A model generated the notes under the pieces. That model did not search any database. It worked only from the letters and a program-made list of their open reading frames with translations, and had not been told where the DNA came from. Shown in pieces: positions 23,194-35,285 of a DNA stretch of 64,000 bases. Position 1 is the stretch's first letter. The number at the start of each line of letters is the position of its first letter. The stretch is from Dastarcus helophoroides (taxonomy: Eukaryota > Arthropoda > Insecta > Coleoptera > Bothrideridae): contig CM053330.1 of NCBI GenBank assembly GCA_028583605.1, forward strand, positions 16,765,539-16,829,538. Direction: 5' to 3'. Made by a program: the position numbers and the translations under genes.

Positions 23194-24783
23194 ATATGTA
23201 TCAGAAAATAGGAATTCTCAAGGGAAGACGAAATATTAAGTGAGCGGTCGAAAATTTCAAAACTAAATAAGAAAAAGTCCAAATTATCATAAGAATCATA
23301 TTCCCCAAAAAAATTCATGATTTTCAAAAACAGTCCAAAGTTTCAAGGTGTCGAAATTGTGAAGAAAGTTGAGATTTTCAAAAAAAAATAGATCTTCAAA
23401 AAACTATCGAAAGAACTTTCGAAGAATTCGAAATTTTCAAAGAGCTGAAATTTTTATTTTCCCACGCATTTTCTCCTATCGTCAAGGTAAGAACTAAACA
23501 TCTGCATATAAATACCTATGAATTAATTATGTGAAAAACAATTTCATTGTTTGCAGATATAATTGGTCGATTATCGGACAAGTGGTGCTAGTATTGTAGA
23601 GTATAACATTTCCAATTTAAATGATATAAAATCAATTTTTCTTTTTTTGCTTAAATCTGTCATAGCATTTATTTACCTAAACAATTTATATTTTTCCAAA
23701 GAGTAATATAAAAATGTTAATAAGGAGAGAAAAAATTCTTCTAAACATATCAAAACGAAAACCACTAAATATTCAGTAAATGATTGAAAGCTACAAATAT
23801 CAAACAATTCATTTTACTCTCAAACTTTGGTAGAACAAATGTTTTAACATTGTTTATTATTAATATTATGATGCTTAGATAAAAAAATATGAGCTTGGAA
23901 GCCGAAGATACTTCGTTCGTTGATGACGTATTGGAGAAGGGAAAAAAATTTCTCTGCATCACTTACCGACCTGAGTAAGGGCAACCGAAATCTAAGCGCA
24001 ATGTTTTTGCCAAACGCTGCTCCCCCATTTTACAAATAGTGCCTTTATTTTTTAATATTTTGTTTTCAAATTTGGAGAACTTATAAAGCAAGGATGTCGA
24101 ATTCGAAGTACTTTTTTTAATTTCATTTAGTTTTCGAGATGTTCGTTTCTGAAAACAGGCAAAAAAGACACAAATTGTACGCCCATTTGTGGGAATACTA
24201 AGAAAAAACCAAAGATCTGCTTCCAGAGCCCAAATTTCCCAACATTTCTAAACATTATTACCAGATTTCATTAAATTCTAAGCGATAGTATTGAAGTAGT
24301 TTGTAAAATGGAATTCGACGTTTTAAGAGTACTAGACCGCCGCCTTAATTGAAAATGCTAAATTTAATCCCGAAATCTTGACTTTAAACGCGACAATTTC
24401 ATAAAAAATTGAAATTCCAGGAAGAAATTGTATTAAAAAATTACAAAATTTTGACTTTAAAAATATCCAGTTTATAAAATTTTCAATACTTGAAGTTTTG
24501 CTCAATTCAAAAGTTCTAACAAAATTTAAATTATGAGAAAATTTCCTTTTTTTTAAATTTGTTTTTATTTTAACTTACCTCAAATTTTAAATTATTTCAA
24601 AAATTTTTCGGTCTTTTTCTCTCGAATTTTAAATTGTTTTTGGTAAAATAAAAATTAAAATTCTATGTTGAAAATTTTTAGAAAACATTCAAGAAATTTC
24701 AAAATTATTTTAAAAATTCTCCATTTAAATTTCATGAAAAATTTTAATCAAATTTTTCATAAAGTTTTCCCTAATATATTTAT
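23194..24783. other. AT-rich flank with two degenerate repeat stretches
   Basis: A-rich motif repeat occurs at 23200-23460 and mixed AAATTT repeat at 24340-24780. Between them (23470-24330) the sequence is more complex but shows no gene. It ends with ATATTTAT (24776-24783), the target site of the next element. Confidence 0.45.
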
Positions 24784-25347
24784 TAGGGCGACCCAAAAAA
24801 AATAGATTTTTTTTTCAAGTCTCATATGAATATATGTTAGTTTATCATGTTTTAAGAGCCCTCTCCATAGGAAAGCTCAAAAAAAATTTTAAAAGGTCGC
24901 TCAAAATTTTTTAAAATTTCCTAAATAATCAAAAATCGATTTTTTATTTTTTTATATACTTTTTCTCGTGACTTCATTTCTTTTAACATGAAAAATCATG
25001 AAGATCCTGAAAATTTCAAGTCAAAATTTTAATATTCAGAGGTCGCTCCAATTATTTTTAAGTTTCCAAGGAGAGTACTTTGTATCTTTTTGAGCTACTT
25101 CTGAATATGAATATTAACGAACTAAATATTTTTTTCCTTTAATTTGACATGCTAAAGAAAAGAATTAAAGCCCGAGAAACAAAAAAAATATTTAAAATAC
25201 AATTTTTACCATTTTAGTGTAATTGTAAAAATTTTACAATTCTTTAATTTGTGTAAATTAATTTATTTGACAAAAATTAATATTTTAATGTTTATATAAT
25301 TTTTTTTAACCTTTTTATAATTTTTAAACACAACAATAGTCAATTAT
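24784..25347 (+). repeat. left long inverted repeat of the hAT-like element
   Basis: Pairs with 27890-28465 in reverse complement. Clear anchors are AAGAATTAAAGCCCGAGAAA (25159) against TTTCTCGGGCTTTAATTCTT (28060) and AAACACAACAATAGTCAATT (25326) against AATTGACTATTGTTGTGTTT (27892). The arms differ by scattered substitutions and short indels, so the insertion is not recent. Confidence 0.85.
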
Positions 25348-25533
25348 AAACATTATTAGAACAACAATATTTTTTAACTTTTTTACCTAAGTATTTTTTT
25401 ACATACTAATTAACACCTTTCAAAACTTAACTTCATTTTACGACTCATTAATGTTTAATTAAATTAAAAGCAGAATCAAAAATTTACTTCAACAAGGTTC
25501 CAGTAGTGATAATTATATCAAGTGTAGTTAATT

Positions 25534-27614
25534 TTACTGAGCAGTTATTTCAAAATGAGTCATCAAATTCTTTTTGGTAGCATTAGAAAACATTTTTCTA
25601 TTAGCTTCAATCACTTGCAACAAGTATTGTTTTTGTGTCTCGTCGGTTACTGTGTCATGATATGATTGCATCAGGACAATCCCACGTTCAGCTCAGTCAT
25701 TTACAACCTCTAGCTCCTGAACAATCTTCAGCCCTTCTAAATAACTTTTATCTGGTTTCCAAGATCGAGGATGTAGTGCTAAAAATGATTCATTGAGTTT
25801 AGAAGATTTGAAAAAAAATCTAGTGTTCTCCGTAACAAAATCATCAATATCTTTATTGATTTTATTTTTTGCATCAATACTTGCTCGGTTTTCCATCGTT
25901 TTCGTCGATGATTTTTTGTCTAAAGCTGAAACCATTTTTATTTTAGTTGTAAATGAAATCTCGTCATCAAAGAACGATAGTCCAACCAAATGTTCATCCA
26001 AATACCACAGATGTCGAGAGAATACTTTTAATGCAGCAGTTGCTATAGATTTATCTTTATTTTCATAATTTACTAGATCTTTTAGCAGTCGCAAGTCATT
26101 TCGTGGTGCCGATATTGAGTTAGAAGAAAGGAACCACGCTCTTAAATAAATATTTGTTACAAATTTATTGAATTTTCGAAGACCTGATACTTCTGTGGCT
26201 GACAATTTCAATTGTTTGCGGAAACAGTATATCTTTAGGCAATAAATAATTTTTGCCATCCAACGGGCTCTGTGATATGCTGCCGGAATGTTAATACGTA
26301 TCGTTCGTTCATTATGATCGGTGGTTTTTCCAAAGTAAAAATTCTTTATAATCATCGCGAGGCTGTTTTGTTTTTAGCTGATCAATAATAAACGAAACTG
26401 TGTCAGATTCATCAACTTCTCCACTATCAAAATTCATTGTATCCAAAATTTTCCACTGGTTCCTGAAACGTTCAAACAGTTTAATATTAGGACCACTGAC
26501 TACTGGTTCTAGCAGTAATCCAAATGTGGCAGTCAAAATTAATTCCAAAATGTGATGTCTACAAGCAAGATGAAGCAATTTTTTTCCAAGTTTTTTCTCC
26601 AACAAAGTACATGCTCCATTTTTATTGCCAGTATTACTCGCAATTGTATCAAATCCCATCGACATTATATTATTTTCAAGATTCCACTCTTTAATTAATT
26701 TGTAAACGCCATCCGACTGACTTAAACCTGTTGATTGTTTAATAATCAGAATACCAAGCACTTTTGAAACCCCTTGACCAGATACTACCACTGGTAAACG
26801 ATCTTCTGATTCAGTAGACTTATAAGCTTTAAAAATTTTCGTATCCCAGTGTACTGTAAGAGGGACTTTTGGACGAAACGATGATTTTATAAGTAATGCT
26901 TCCTCAGCTCGGTGTTTTTGTCGCGTGCGTCTAATCGTTTCTTGGCTTACAATTAGTGTGACATCTGAAACTTTACGATCTAACGTTACTGAAAATGCAG
27001 ACATCAATAGTAAACCGTTTTGATTCGATGTCTTAGTGCGATCAAGCATTGACGACAGCACTGGAGAAATCTTGTATTTAGGCTTTTTTCTAGGAGGAGA
27101 AGCATAAGGTTCGTGAGAAGACGTGCTCGATAGAGATAATTTACTTTTTTGAGATAAAGGTTTACTTAATTCATCGTTTTTTGAACTCCCTGCAGTTGAC
27201 GTAGAAGGAGCAGAACTGTGAGCTTGGTCATAAGGCAAGTGAGCATTTAAGAGAAATATCAAATAATACGTCAAGTGATTTTGGAAATTCATTTTCATTT
27301 TGCTTTTGAGTTGTAGATAACCTCAGTCGATTTTTTTTAAACTTTTCCAAACTGTAAATAACTGATTCACTTTTTCCTTGACATGATATTCTTTGATTAC
27401 GTTGTTACTATTCCAGATATTTAAAACTGCTTCTGATGTTCTGTTTAAACTTTTCGTTTACTGTTTCTTGATGATCATAATGGTAATATAAAAAATAACT
27501 TAAAACTGAACGTTTTGTTGGCAATCGAGAGCAATTAAATTGAGTGAAATATTTTCCCAGCAACCATTCACCCAATTGCGAAACTTCTGATCGTAATCCT
27601 TGCCGAGAGCTCAT
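25534..27614 (-). pseudogene. hAT-like transposase, full-length reading with 3 frameshifts and 1 stop
   Basis: The reading starts MSSRQGLRSEVSQLGEWLLG at 27614, just after a possible acceptor TTTTTTATAG. It shifts frame near 27425 into AVLNIWNSNNVIKEYHVKEK and LDVLFDIS, and near 27235 into AHLPYDQAHSSAPS. The core has VPLTVHWDTKIF, SMGFDTIASNTGNKNGACTL and LHLACRHHILELI, the second-aspartate and CxxH-type region. A one-base shift near 26345 follows DDYKEF. The rest reads AAYHRARWMAKIIY, NDLRLLKDL and FSRHLWYLDEHLVGLSFFDD, the likely catalytic glutamate region. After VVND comes a TGA (25693), then AERGIVLMQSYHDTVTDETQ, ending at TAA 25534. The hAT superfamily rests on the 8 bp duplication and this motif order; the precise family is not certain. 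Confidence 0.85.
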
Positions 27615-27889
27615 TTTGGAACTATAAAAAAGTATATCAATTATTAACAACAATGGCTGTCAATAAGTAAAATGAATCAATTAAAATAATTAATTATTGA
27701 CAATTTCTAACATTTACTTGTCATTAACATGAACTGTTAAATTACATATAAATTACGCTCAGTACAGTACAAAAAGCAGCACTGACAATAAACAACGGTA
27801 AATAAAAGGAACGGTCGAAGACAAAGACAAGTAATATTTATCGCGCCTCATGTCAATAAATTAAATTAAAAATAATTCAAATGTGTCTA

Positions 27890-28465
27890 ATAATTGACTA
27901 TTGTTGTGTTTAAAAATTATAAAAATGTTAAAAAAAATTATAAAAACATTATTAAAATGTTGATTTTTGTAAAATAAATTAATTTACACAAATTAAAGAA
28001 TTGTAAAATTTTTACAATTATACTAAAATGGTGAAAATTGTAGTTTAAATTTTTTTTTGTTTCTCGGGCTTTAATTCTTTTCTTTAGCATGTCAAATTAA
28101 AGAAAAAAAATATTTAGTTTGTTAATATTCATATTCAGAAGTAGCTCAAAAAGATAAAAAGTACTCTCCTTGGAAACTTAAAAAAATTGGAGCGACCTCT
28201 GAATATTAAAATTTTGACTTGAAATTTTCAGGATCTTCATGATTTTTCATGTAAAAAGGAATGAAGACACGAGAAAAAGTATATAAAAAAATAAAAAATC
28301 CATTTTTAATGATTTAGGAAATTTTAAAAAATTTTGAGCGACCTTTTAAAAATTTTTTTTTCAGCTGTCCTTTGGAGAGGGCCCTTAAAACATGATAAAC
28401 TTACATGATAAATTTTCATATGAGACTTGAAAAATAAAAAAAATCTTGTTTTTTGGGTCGCCCTA
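27890..28465 (-). repeat. right long inverted repeat of the hAT-like element
   Basis: Mirror of 24784-25347. Contains the internal motif GGAGCGACCTC (28190) and GAGCGACCTTTT (28337), the reverse complements of the GGTCGCTC motifs in the left arm. Confidence 0.85.
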
Positions 28466-28473
28466 ATATTTAT

Positions 28474-30240
28474 ATTTCGAAATTTGTACTTTTTTTAAAA
28501 TTTGAAATTTAATCTTACAATTTTTACAGCTTTTTCGGATTTAGAATTAATTCGAAGTGTAGATTTTTCTAAAAATTATTTTTTTATTACCAATGTTATT
28601 ACTTTAACCTCTAAACTTTTAAAGTTTATTCTTCGATTTTTGACTTTAAACTCATGTTCAATTCATATTAAAATGCAAAATAAAAATAAAATATACCTTT
28701 AAATGTAAAATTTCAGAAGAATTTTAAGTTTATCAACTAATTCCAGTTTTTATGAACTAATTCTAGTTTCGGAATTACAATTTAAAGTTAAAATTTTATA
28801 TTTTCAGAGAAGTTTTGACAATCCAAATAAAATAAAAAAGTGACATTGGATTTTAGAACAAAATTTCGAAGCACAAGTTAATATTTCAAATTTAAATTTG
28901 AAATTTCGAGAGAAAAATCAAATTTTTTGGATACAGAAAATTTCTAAAAAAAATAGGTCTAAGAAAAAAATTAAAAACTACATCAAATTTATGATTTTGA
29001 AAAAAACTAACATTTCGCAAATAAATGTCGTATTTGAAAAAATAGGGAATTGGTTAATTTTATTCCTCAATATTTTTCACTTTAATATTAAAATTTCGCT
29101 TCGATTATAGCCCGAATATTTTCCCGAAATTTTACAAGAAGCGTAAAATTTCTAAAAAAAATCAACAGTTTGAATTTAAAATTGAAGATTCGACGAAAAA
29201 TTTAAAATTTCGAGGCTTTTGATAATCCAAATTAAGACTTTAATCTTAATATTAACAAAAAATGTTTTTAATTCAAAAATACATTTTTATTTTAGGAAAA
29301 GCTTACAATAAAATTTAAATATTCAAATTTAAACATGAGATTTCGAGAAGATAGTGGAGATTTTGAGAAAAGTTTGAAAATGATAAAAAAGCTTAAAAAT
29401 CTCAATATTAAAGTTTAAATTTTGATGAGGTTTTGCACAAAAGTTTCACAATAAGGCCTTTCGAGATTAGAGATTAAATTCCGAATTCTAAAAAAAATGT
29501 TTCTTACAAATGCAACTTTCTACCGAAATTTGTACTTTGATTAAAAATTTAGGCTTTTTTCTTGTAATGAGAGATTAAAAGTCCAATTTAGTTTTTTAAA
29601 ACTATTTCCTCGCTTTTCTTATGTCTTTAATTTTTTTATTATGCATTACTGATTATTTTAAATGATAACAATAAATGGTGTCTAGATCTTCAAATTTTCG
29701 AGTTTTCTTGTATTTTGCATAATTTCGAATTCAAACTTGGCAAATTAGTTTTTTTGTCATTATTTCGAGTCTAATAATCAAGATTTCAATTTTAATCTTG
29801 AGGTTCCAAATTTTTTTCTGATCTCAATTATTATACGCCTTTGTAAAAAATAATACGCAAAATTGAAGCAATAAAAAATAACCATTTGCAAGTTAAAATT
29901 AGCGATTTTTATTTTTTTTACAAAAATATTTATATTTTTTGTTCAATTTTATCATTTTCTTTAGAAATTATGACTTTAAAATCGAAGCCTAAACTCTAAT
30001 TTCTGGAATCTCTTATCAATTGCAACTTTTTTCGTGAGTTTCACTAGAGATGTTTTTTCGAAATTGTTACTGTAATTTGGAAACGTACTTTTTTTGTTTT
30101 AATATTGGAGTTTCAATTTTCTCAAAATTTTAAGCATAACTATTTTTTTCTAAAATTAGAAATTTATTGTCGAAATTTTACCTCGACGTTTAGAAGAAAA
30201 CGTATTCTTAAATTGATGCCGGTAGTTAAAAGTTTGGGAA
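28474..30240. repeat. AT-rich degenerate repeat block, mixed orientation
   Basis: Motifs such as TTTCGAGAGAAAAATCAAAT and AAATTTCGAAGCAC alternate with T-rich runs. No gene or element ends seen. Confidence 0.5.
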
Positions 30241-30539
30241 AAATTTAAACTGGAAATTTTGAAAGAAATTCACACTTTAATAAAAATGTATAAATGTGTT
30301 TTATTACGATTGAAATAGAAATGGTCAAATTTCAAACCCTAAGAACGTTGCTTTTTACACCTTCTTCACATCGCCAATAATAAATAATTCGATATCGCCT
30401 GCAGAACTGACATTATCCGGCGCATTAATCTTATTAATTACCAAAAGACACATCCAGTTTATATTCTTTGAGTTACTGACCAAATACGTATCGCCTAATT
30501 AATTATTCTTTAATTGTCAATGTGGTAAAGGGGTAAAAT
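30241..30539. other. complex unique island between AT-rich blocks
   Basis: More balanced sequence with CGCC/CGGCG motifs (near 30372 and 30418) and clustered TAATTAATTATT-type cores (30497). Resembles a regulatory island in composition only. Confidence 0.25.
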
Positions 30540-31440
30540 TTTGTTTTGACTTCATTATAAGTCACAGTACCTTAGTCAAAATTTTGAGTTGAAACCCATA
30601 GAAAAAGAACAACTTTGGAAAAAAAGAAGAGATTTACAAAAAAAATAGTTCCTCTTCGTGTAGAAATTTCTAAATAAAAGTTGAAGGTTGAAAAAAATTA
30701 TAAATCTATCTGAGAAAAGATCAAAATTTTGGGTTTAATAACAAGTTGACAATTTTGTTTCAAAAAAGGAGAAATTGAAAGTGTAAACGCAAAATTTTAC
30801 CAAAAAAGACTAAAATCTCCAAATTTAATTCAATATTTTCAAAATGTGTCCAGTTTCTCGAAAAAGTCATTTTTTTATTACAAATTCAAAAATTTAAGAA
30901 AAATTGTAAAAGAATTGGATAATTAAACTTAAAATTTAAAAAAAAATCCAAACTTCGACATTTTCAATAAAACATTACAGCAAATTTTCTAGTTTAAACT
31001 CAAAAACGTCGAAAAAACAGTTTAACTTTCGAAAAAAATATATTTTTTTTAAGTGGAAGTTTTGAGTTTGAGCGAATAAAAAAGTAAAAACTAGAGCTAA
31101 TTTAACATTTCAAAAAAGTGTCGGTCGAAATTTCGAGAATAAAGTCTATATTTGCGTATGTGAATTTTTGTAGAAACATTCGAAATATAAAAAAAGTAGA
31201 AATGTGTAAAGCATTTTTGAATTTAACCTGAAAATTCCTAGAAACTTCAGGTTTTAAATCAAAAATTCGAAACAAAGAAAGTAAACATTGAGTGTAAACT
31301 TTAAATTTGGAAAAATTACACAATTACGAGATTAATATTTAAAAGGGAAAAGTCTTAAATTCCTCGTTAAGTGTCAAAATTTGGGTTAAAAAAATAAAAA
31401 TTACAAGTTTAAATTTGGAATGTGGAGAAAACATACTGAA
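30540..31440 (+). repeat. AT-rich degenerate repeat block (A-rich)
   Basis: Recurrent AAAATTTTG/GAAATTTCGAG motifs in the A-rich orientation. A 73-codon minus-strand open frame here is a composition artefact. Confidence 0.5.
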
Positions 31441-32572
31441 TACTATACAAGCTTATTAATGACATGAGACGTACGTAATTTCAAAAAGGTTTTGTTTTGG
31501 AAGTGGATAGGGACCCATTGGCTTCATTTATATAATTATGCGACCGATCCACTGACCCAAATAACACCAACTGGAACTGACAGCATGTAAAATTCTATAT
31601 TGGAAATAAGTAAATCAAAATAAAGAGATAAAAGTAAACATTGGATTAGTATAAATGTACAGGATTCAGCAGAACAAGCCCAGGCAGAAGCAAAATATGG
31701 CATGTTGTACAAACAAACAATTTAACGGTCTTTTCGACCGTGCGCGGAATTTTATCGCTGGCAGTTATTTATTCAGATCATTTCTTACAAAAGGTCCGTT
31801 TTCCTAACAAACGCCAAACAATTTTAAAGATGTTGAGAGAACAAGTTAGTGTAAATTTAAACGAACAATCTAAATAATTTAGATACTTTAATTTCAAAGT
31901 ATGTGTTCTAGACTAAACAGTTGGCTGCGAAAGGGGGCGAAGTCATTTATATTTCTTGTTGAAAAGTTGGCAATAAATGTTTGCAGTGAATTTTAAATGA
32001 AACTTTAAATCGCATTTATCTCTGCAAGGGCAATGTTTGTCTTCTTAACTAAATCGAGTTGAACATGCTTAAAAACCAATTTTGGACTTTTTAATTAATT
32101 TCGAGCCATAATGTTTGGATTGGATTCGTTTACTCGATCTGTTGATGCATATTGAAGCAGGAAACACTCATTTCTTCCTTCGACTTCGGGCTTTTCATCC
32201 GAAATTGTGTATTGACAAACATCGCTGATTTCCTTGTTCGCTAATGGAAATATTCAAATGTATTTGTTCTATTAAAAATAGAACAAGGCAAACTACTTAC
32301 AGAGTGAACAATTGCTCTGCGATTTCCAGCAACATATTCGAGTTTTCTTATGTCGAAAAGTATGAGAAGCTAAGAATCTAAACTCTTAAGTCTCTTAAGA
32401 CATCAAAATATTTGATAAATTCCTATAAAATAAGGGGTGTTTTTCTCCTTGATCATAGTAAATATAAATTCATTTTTGATGGAAAAATTTGTTTTCAATA
32501 AACGTTACGGTTTCACTTGGTGTAATCGCAGACCACTTTCAAAATTTAAGAAACATCAAGGACCACTTTCCA
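31441..32572. other. unique-looking noncoding sequence
   Basis: No coding or repeat similarity recognised. Complexity is higher than the neighbouring blocks, for example CGGTCTTTTCGACCGTGCGC near 31727. Confidence 0.4.
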
Positions 32573-33950
32573 TGGGTTTAGGTAGTATTTTATTCAGGGT
32601 GAGGCAACAATCATTCTGGAAAAGCATTTACAAAACCGTTTGACTTATTATATGCAAGTTTTTACTTAACAACATGAACTGCTGGGAATGAATTTTCAGA
32701 TTAGAACCGAACTTTGGGAACAAGTCAGAAAATCGAATTTGAAATAAACATCGAACCTTTCAAAAAACTTCCGAAATGTCGAATATTCCAACAGTCGAAT
32801 TTTGTGAAAACATCGTAATTTCTAGTATAAAACGGAAGAAACGCTGTTTCTCTCGGTTTCAGAACTTTTACTTTATATCGAAATAACATAATTTTAAAAT
32901 TTACAAGAAATCTTTTTCTCGAAATTTCCTAAAAGTATTATATTCCCAGAATTTTTAGATTTTTTCCAATCCAATTTTGGAAAAATAAATGAATTTTGAG
33001 AAAAAAATTTCAATTTGTAGAAAAAACTTAATTTTAAAATTGCACATATGCTGAAATAAAAACATTAAATTTTGAATCGAAATTTCGAGAATAAGACGAA
33101 TTTTGTGAAACAAGTTGAAACTTCCGGGAAGTCAAATTAAAAAAAAAACATTCAAAAAAGCTGAATATTGAAAAAATAGTTTCGGAAAAAAAAAGATTTT
33201 TTGAAAAAGTCGTAAACATTTCGAGAAAAAGATCAAAATTCCTAAAAAATATTTAAAATATTCAAGACAAAGTCCACTTTTGAGAGTAAAAAGTAAAATT
33301 TTAAATATAAAGTCGTAATTTAGAAAATAGAAATTTTTAGAAAAAAACTCAATTCCCAATCTTTCAGAAAAACTCTAAAAATGTCGAAAATTCGAAAAAT
33401 GTCAAATTTTTCAAAGGTCGAATTTTGTGAAAAAAAAGGAGAAATTTTCAGAAAAATTTGACGTTTGAAAAAAAAATCGCAATTTCGGAAAATATATATT
33501 CTCGAAATTTGTCATGTTTTATTTAAATTTTGACATTTCAATGTTGTTAATAAAACTGCATTTACAAGAAATCTTTGTCTCGAAATTTCCCATAAATATT
33601 TTCTCAATATTTTTACTTATTTCCTAAGATTCTGATTTTTGAAAAGCTAAACAAAAAGCTAGCCGAAATTACAAGGAAAGCTAATTTGGAAATTAAGGCG
33701 AAATTTGAGACTGAAGGTGAAATTTACGAAAAGTTGAAACTTTCAGAAAAAGAAGAATATTAAGAATACTGGCTGAATTTAAAAAAACGAAATAAAAAAT
33801 CTAAAAGGGAGGCTCTTTAGAATAAAATCGAAATTTCAAAAAAAAGATTTTAAAGAAAAGACGAATTTAAAAAAAAAATCAAAATTTAGGGGAAAAACGA
33901 ATTTTTAAGAAGAGGCAGAAGGGTCCAGAAATATTAAATATTGAAAATGA
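32573..33950 (+). repeat. AT-rich dispersed repeat, family B, copy 2 (right-truncated)
   Basis: The left end, TTTAGGTAGTATTTTATTCA and GTGAGGCAACAATCATTCTG, matches the left end of copy 3 at 42848 (GTAGGCAGGATTTTCTTC, GGGCAACAACAATCACTCTG). An internal landmark, TTACAAGAAATCTTT.TCTCGAAATT, occurs twice, at 32901 and 33562. The right end is lost: the similarity stops near 33950. Confidence 0.6.
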
Positions 33951-34031
33951 AGCAAGGCGTCTGGGGTGGTCTGCGGGCATAAGAGCTTGATATGCTTCCA
34001 TCTTAGATGGATGCATGTTCAAGTTTTTTTT

Positions 34032-34382
34032 TTAAATCTTCTGACATGTTCCATAAGAAAGTCCAATTTCCTGAGAAAAACATTTCAAAGGTTTTGCAGG
34101 CTTCTTTTCCATACGTTGACGAACGTCATTGAAAATTTTTGTACGAACTCTTGGTCTAGCAGCACCTTTTTTATGAGTAACACAACCAGTTTCGCGAAAC
34201 ACTTTAACACAATTTGTAAGGCACTCATAAAAATTGTCCGGTAATATTGCCACGTTTGGGAAGTGCTCTCGAAAATTGTCCAAACACAAACGTTGACTGA
34301 ATTGCCAATTTCCATTAACTAGTGCACCTGTTCGAAGATAGGCTTCAATCATGAAAATTTTGTAGTGTGCGGTAAGAGGCAT
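34032..34382 (-). pseudogene. mariner-like N-terminal helix-turn-helix fragment (DUF4817 type)
   Basis: The 116-codon frame starts MPLTAHYKIFMIEAYLRTGA and continues WQFSQRLCLDNFREHFPN, then VFRETGCVTHKK, ARPRVRT and GLSYGTCQKI. This is the pattern of the DUF4817 helix-turn-helix domain at the start of some arthropod mariner-like transposases: a first LT...FMIE.YLR helix, the FRE.FP turn, then a second domain with FRETG and RPRVRT. The frame runs open to a stop at 34032 and the catalytic domain is absent. No terminal repeats were found. It is a short, relatively undamaged fragment of a dead element. Confidence 0.75.
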
Positions 34383-35285
34383 GATTCAAAAACTGGATTA
34401 GAAAATTTCAGTACAATGACTTGACATATTCTGTCACAACAAAACATATTCAAAAATTTAAAGTAAGACACACGTTTTACATTCCACAACCACCCTTAAC
34501 CAAAATAATTTTTGATATCCCGGTATTAGTTAGTAAGTATATCATTATTTTGTGTTTAAAAATGTGATAAATCCAAATCTTTTACATTAAACAGAAAAGA
34601 ATAGATCGCTCATTTCACGAGTAGCGCGCGCTCTTGCGCTTCTTAAGTCCAGCCGCCACTGCTAATAACACAATTCACATTTGCTCTCGATAAAATCAAA
34701 ATATTTGACAATCATATTGACAAATAAAAATTAAGAAATTATATACCGCTTATCGATTACTTATTGCGCATGTTTCTAACTTCCAGTACTAGTCAGAGCA
34801 GTGTTGGAACAGCGGACTGCCAGTTGGGTTGGAGTTTGCACTTGGTTGGAACGGTAAATTTTGAATCCACATGCGCTGAACGGTTGCAAACTGGTTTGAT
34901 GTTCGGTTGGCACAAACCTATTGGCTGTACTTTGCTAATTTCAACTTTCAGATTCATTTCACTTGACATTTCTTCGACTCAATGAATCTTGACAGTATTG
35001 TGAAATACTTTTGAAGTGAAAACTTCGTTGTGCGATTTTAGATAGGTAGTAAACTTGCGGTTTCGCATCACCATCACCCGTTATCAACATGGTCTCCTGT
35101 TAACGTTAGAGTATGTTGGTAGCGCAAATTAGCATGATGCTAATGCGAAAAATAACTTAACCACCTACTAAAAATCGCTCAACGCAATTAAGAAGTTTGA
35201 ATTTCAAAACTGTTTGATTGGCAACGGGATTTGAACCCTCAAGCTCTCAAGCTAATCAAGCAAAAGAAGGAGCCCAAAACAACTA
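34383..35285. other. noncoding, with a tRNA-like B-box fragment
   Basis: Mostly unique-looking sequence with a GC-richer part at 34790-34990. On the minus strand at 35219-35258 the text CTTGAGGGTTCAAATCCCGT resembles a tRNA T-arm/B-box, perhaps from a tRNA-derived SINE. No A-box or full cloverleaf could be found, so no tRNA gene is called. Confidence 0.3.

Larger units (their letters stand above)
24784..28465 (-). mobile_element. hAT-like DNA transposon, nearly complete, with about 570 bp inverted repeats
   Basis: The element begins TAGGGCGACCCAAAAAA and ends with TTTTTTGGGTCGCCCTA. It is flanked by a perfect 8 bp duplication ATATTTAT (24776-24783 and 28466-28473), as expected for hAT elements. 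Length is 3682 bp. The inverted repeats run 24784-25347 and 27890-28465. The motif GGTCGC recurs inside each arm (GGTCGCTCAAAA and GAGGTCGCTCC on the left), possibly for transposase binding. One transposase gene occupies the centre on the minus strand. It carries stops and frameshifts but no large deletion. Confidence 0.9.

Noticed and set aside
25793..26068. 91-codon plus-strand open frame inside the hAT gene
   Set aside because: Shadow of the transposase on the opposite strand.
34764..34985. 73-codon open frame in a GC-richer stretch
   Set aside because: No motif, no splice signals and no relation to Beat or transposons; not supported as a gene.
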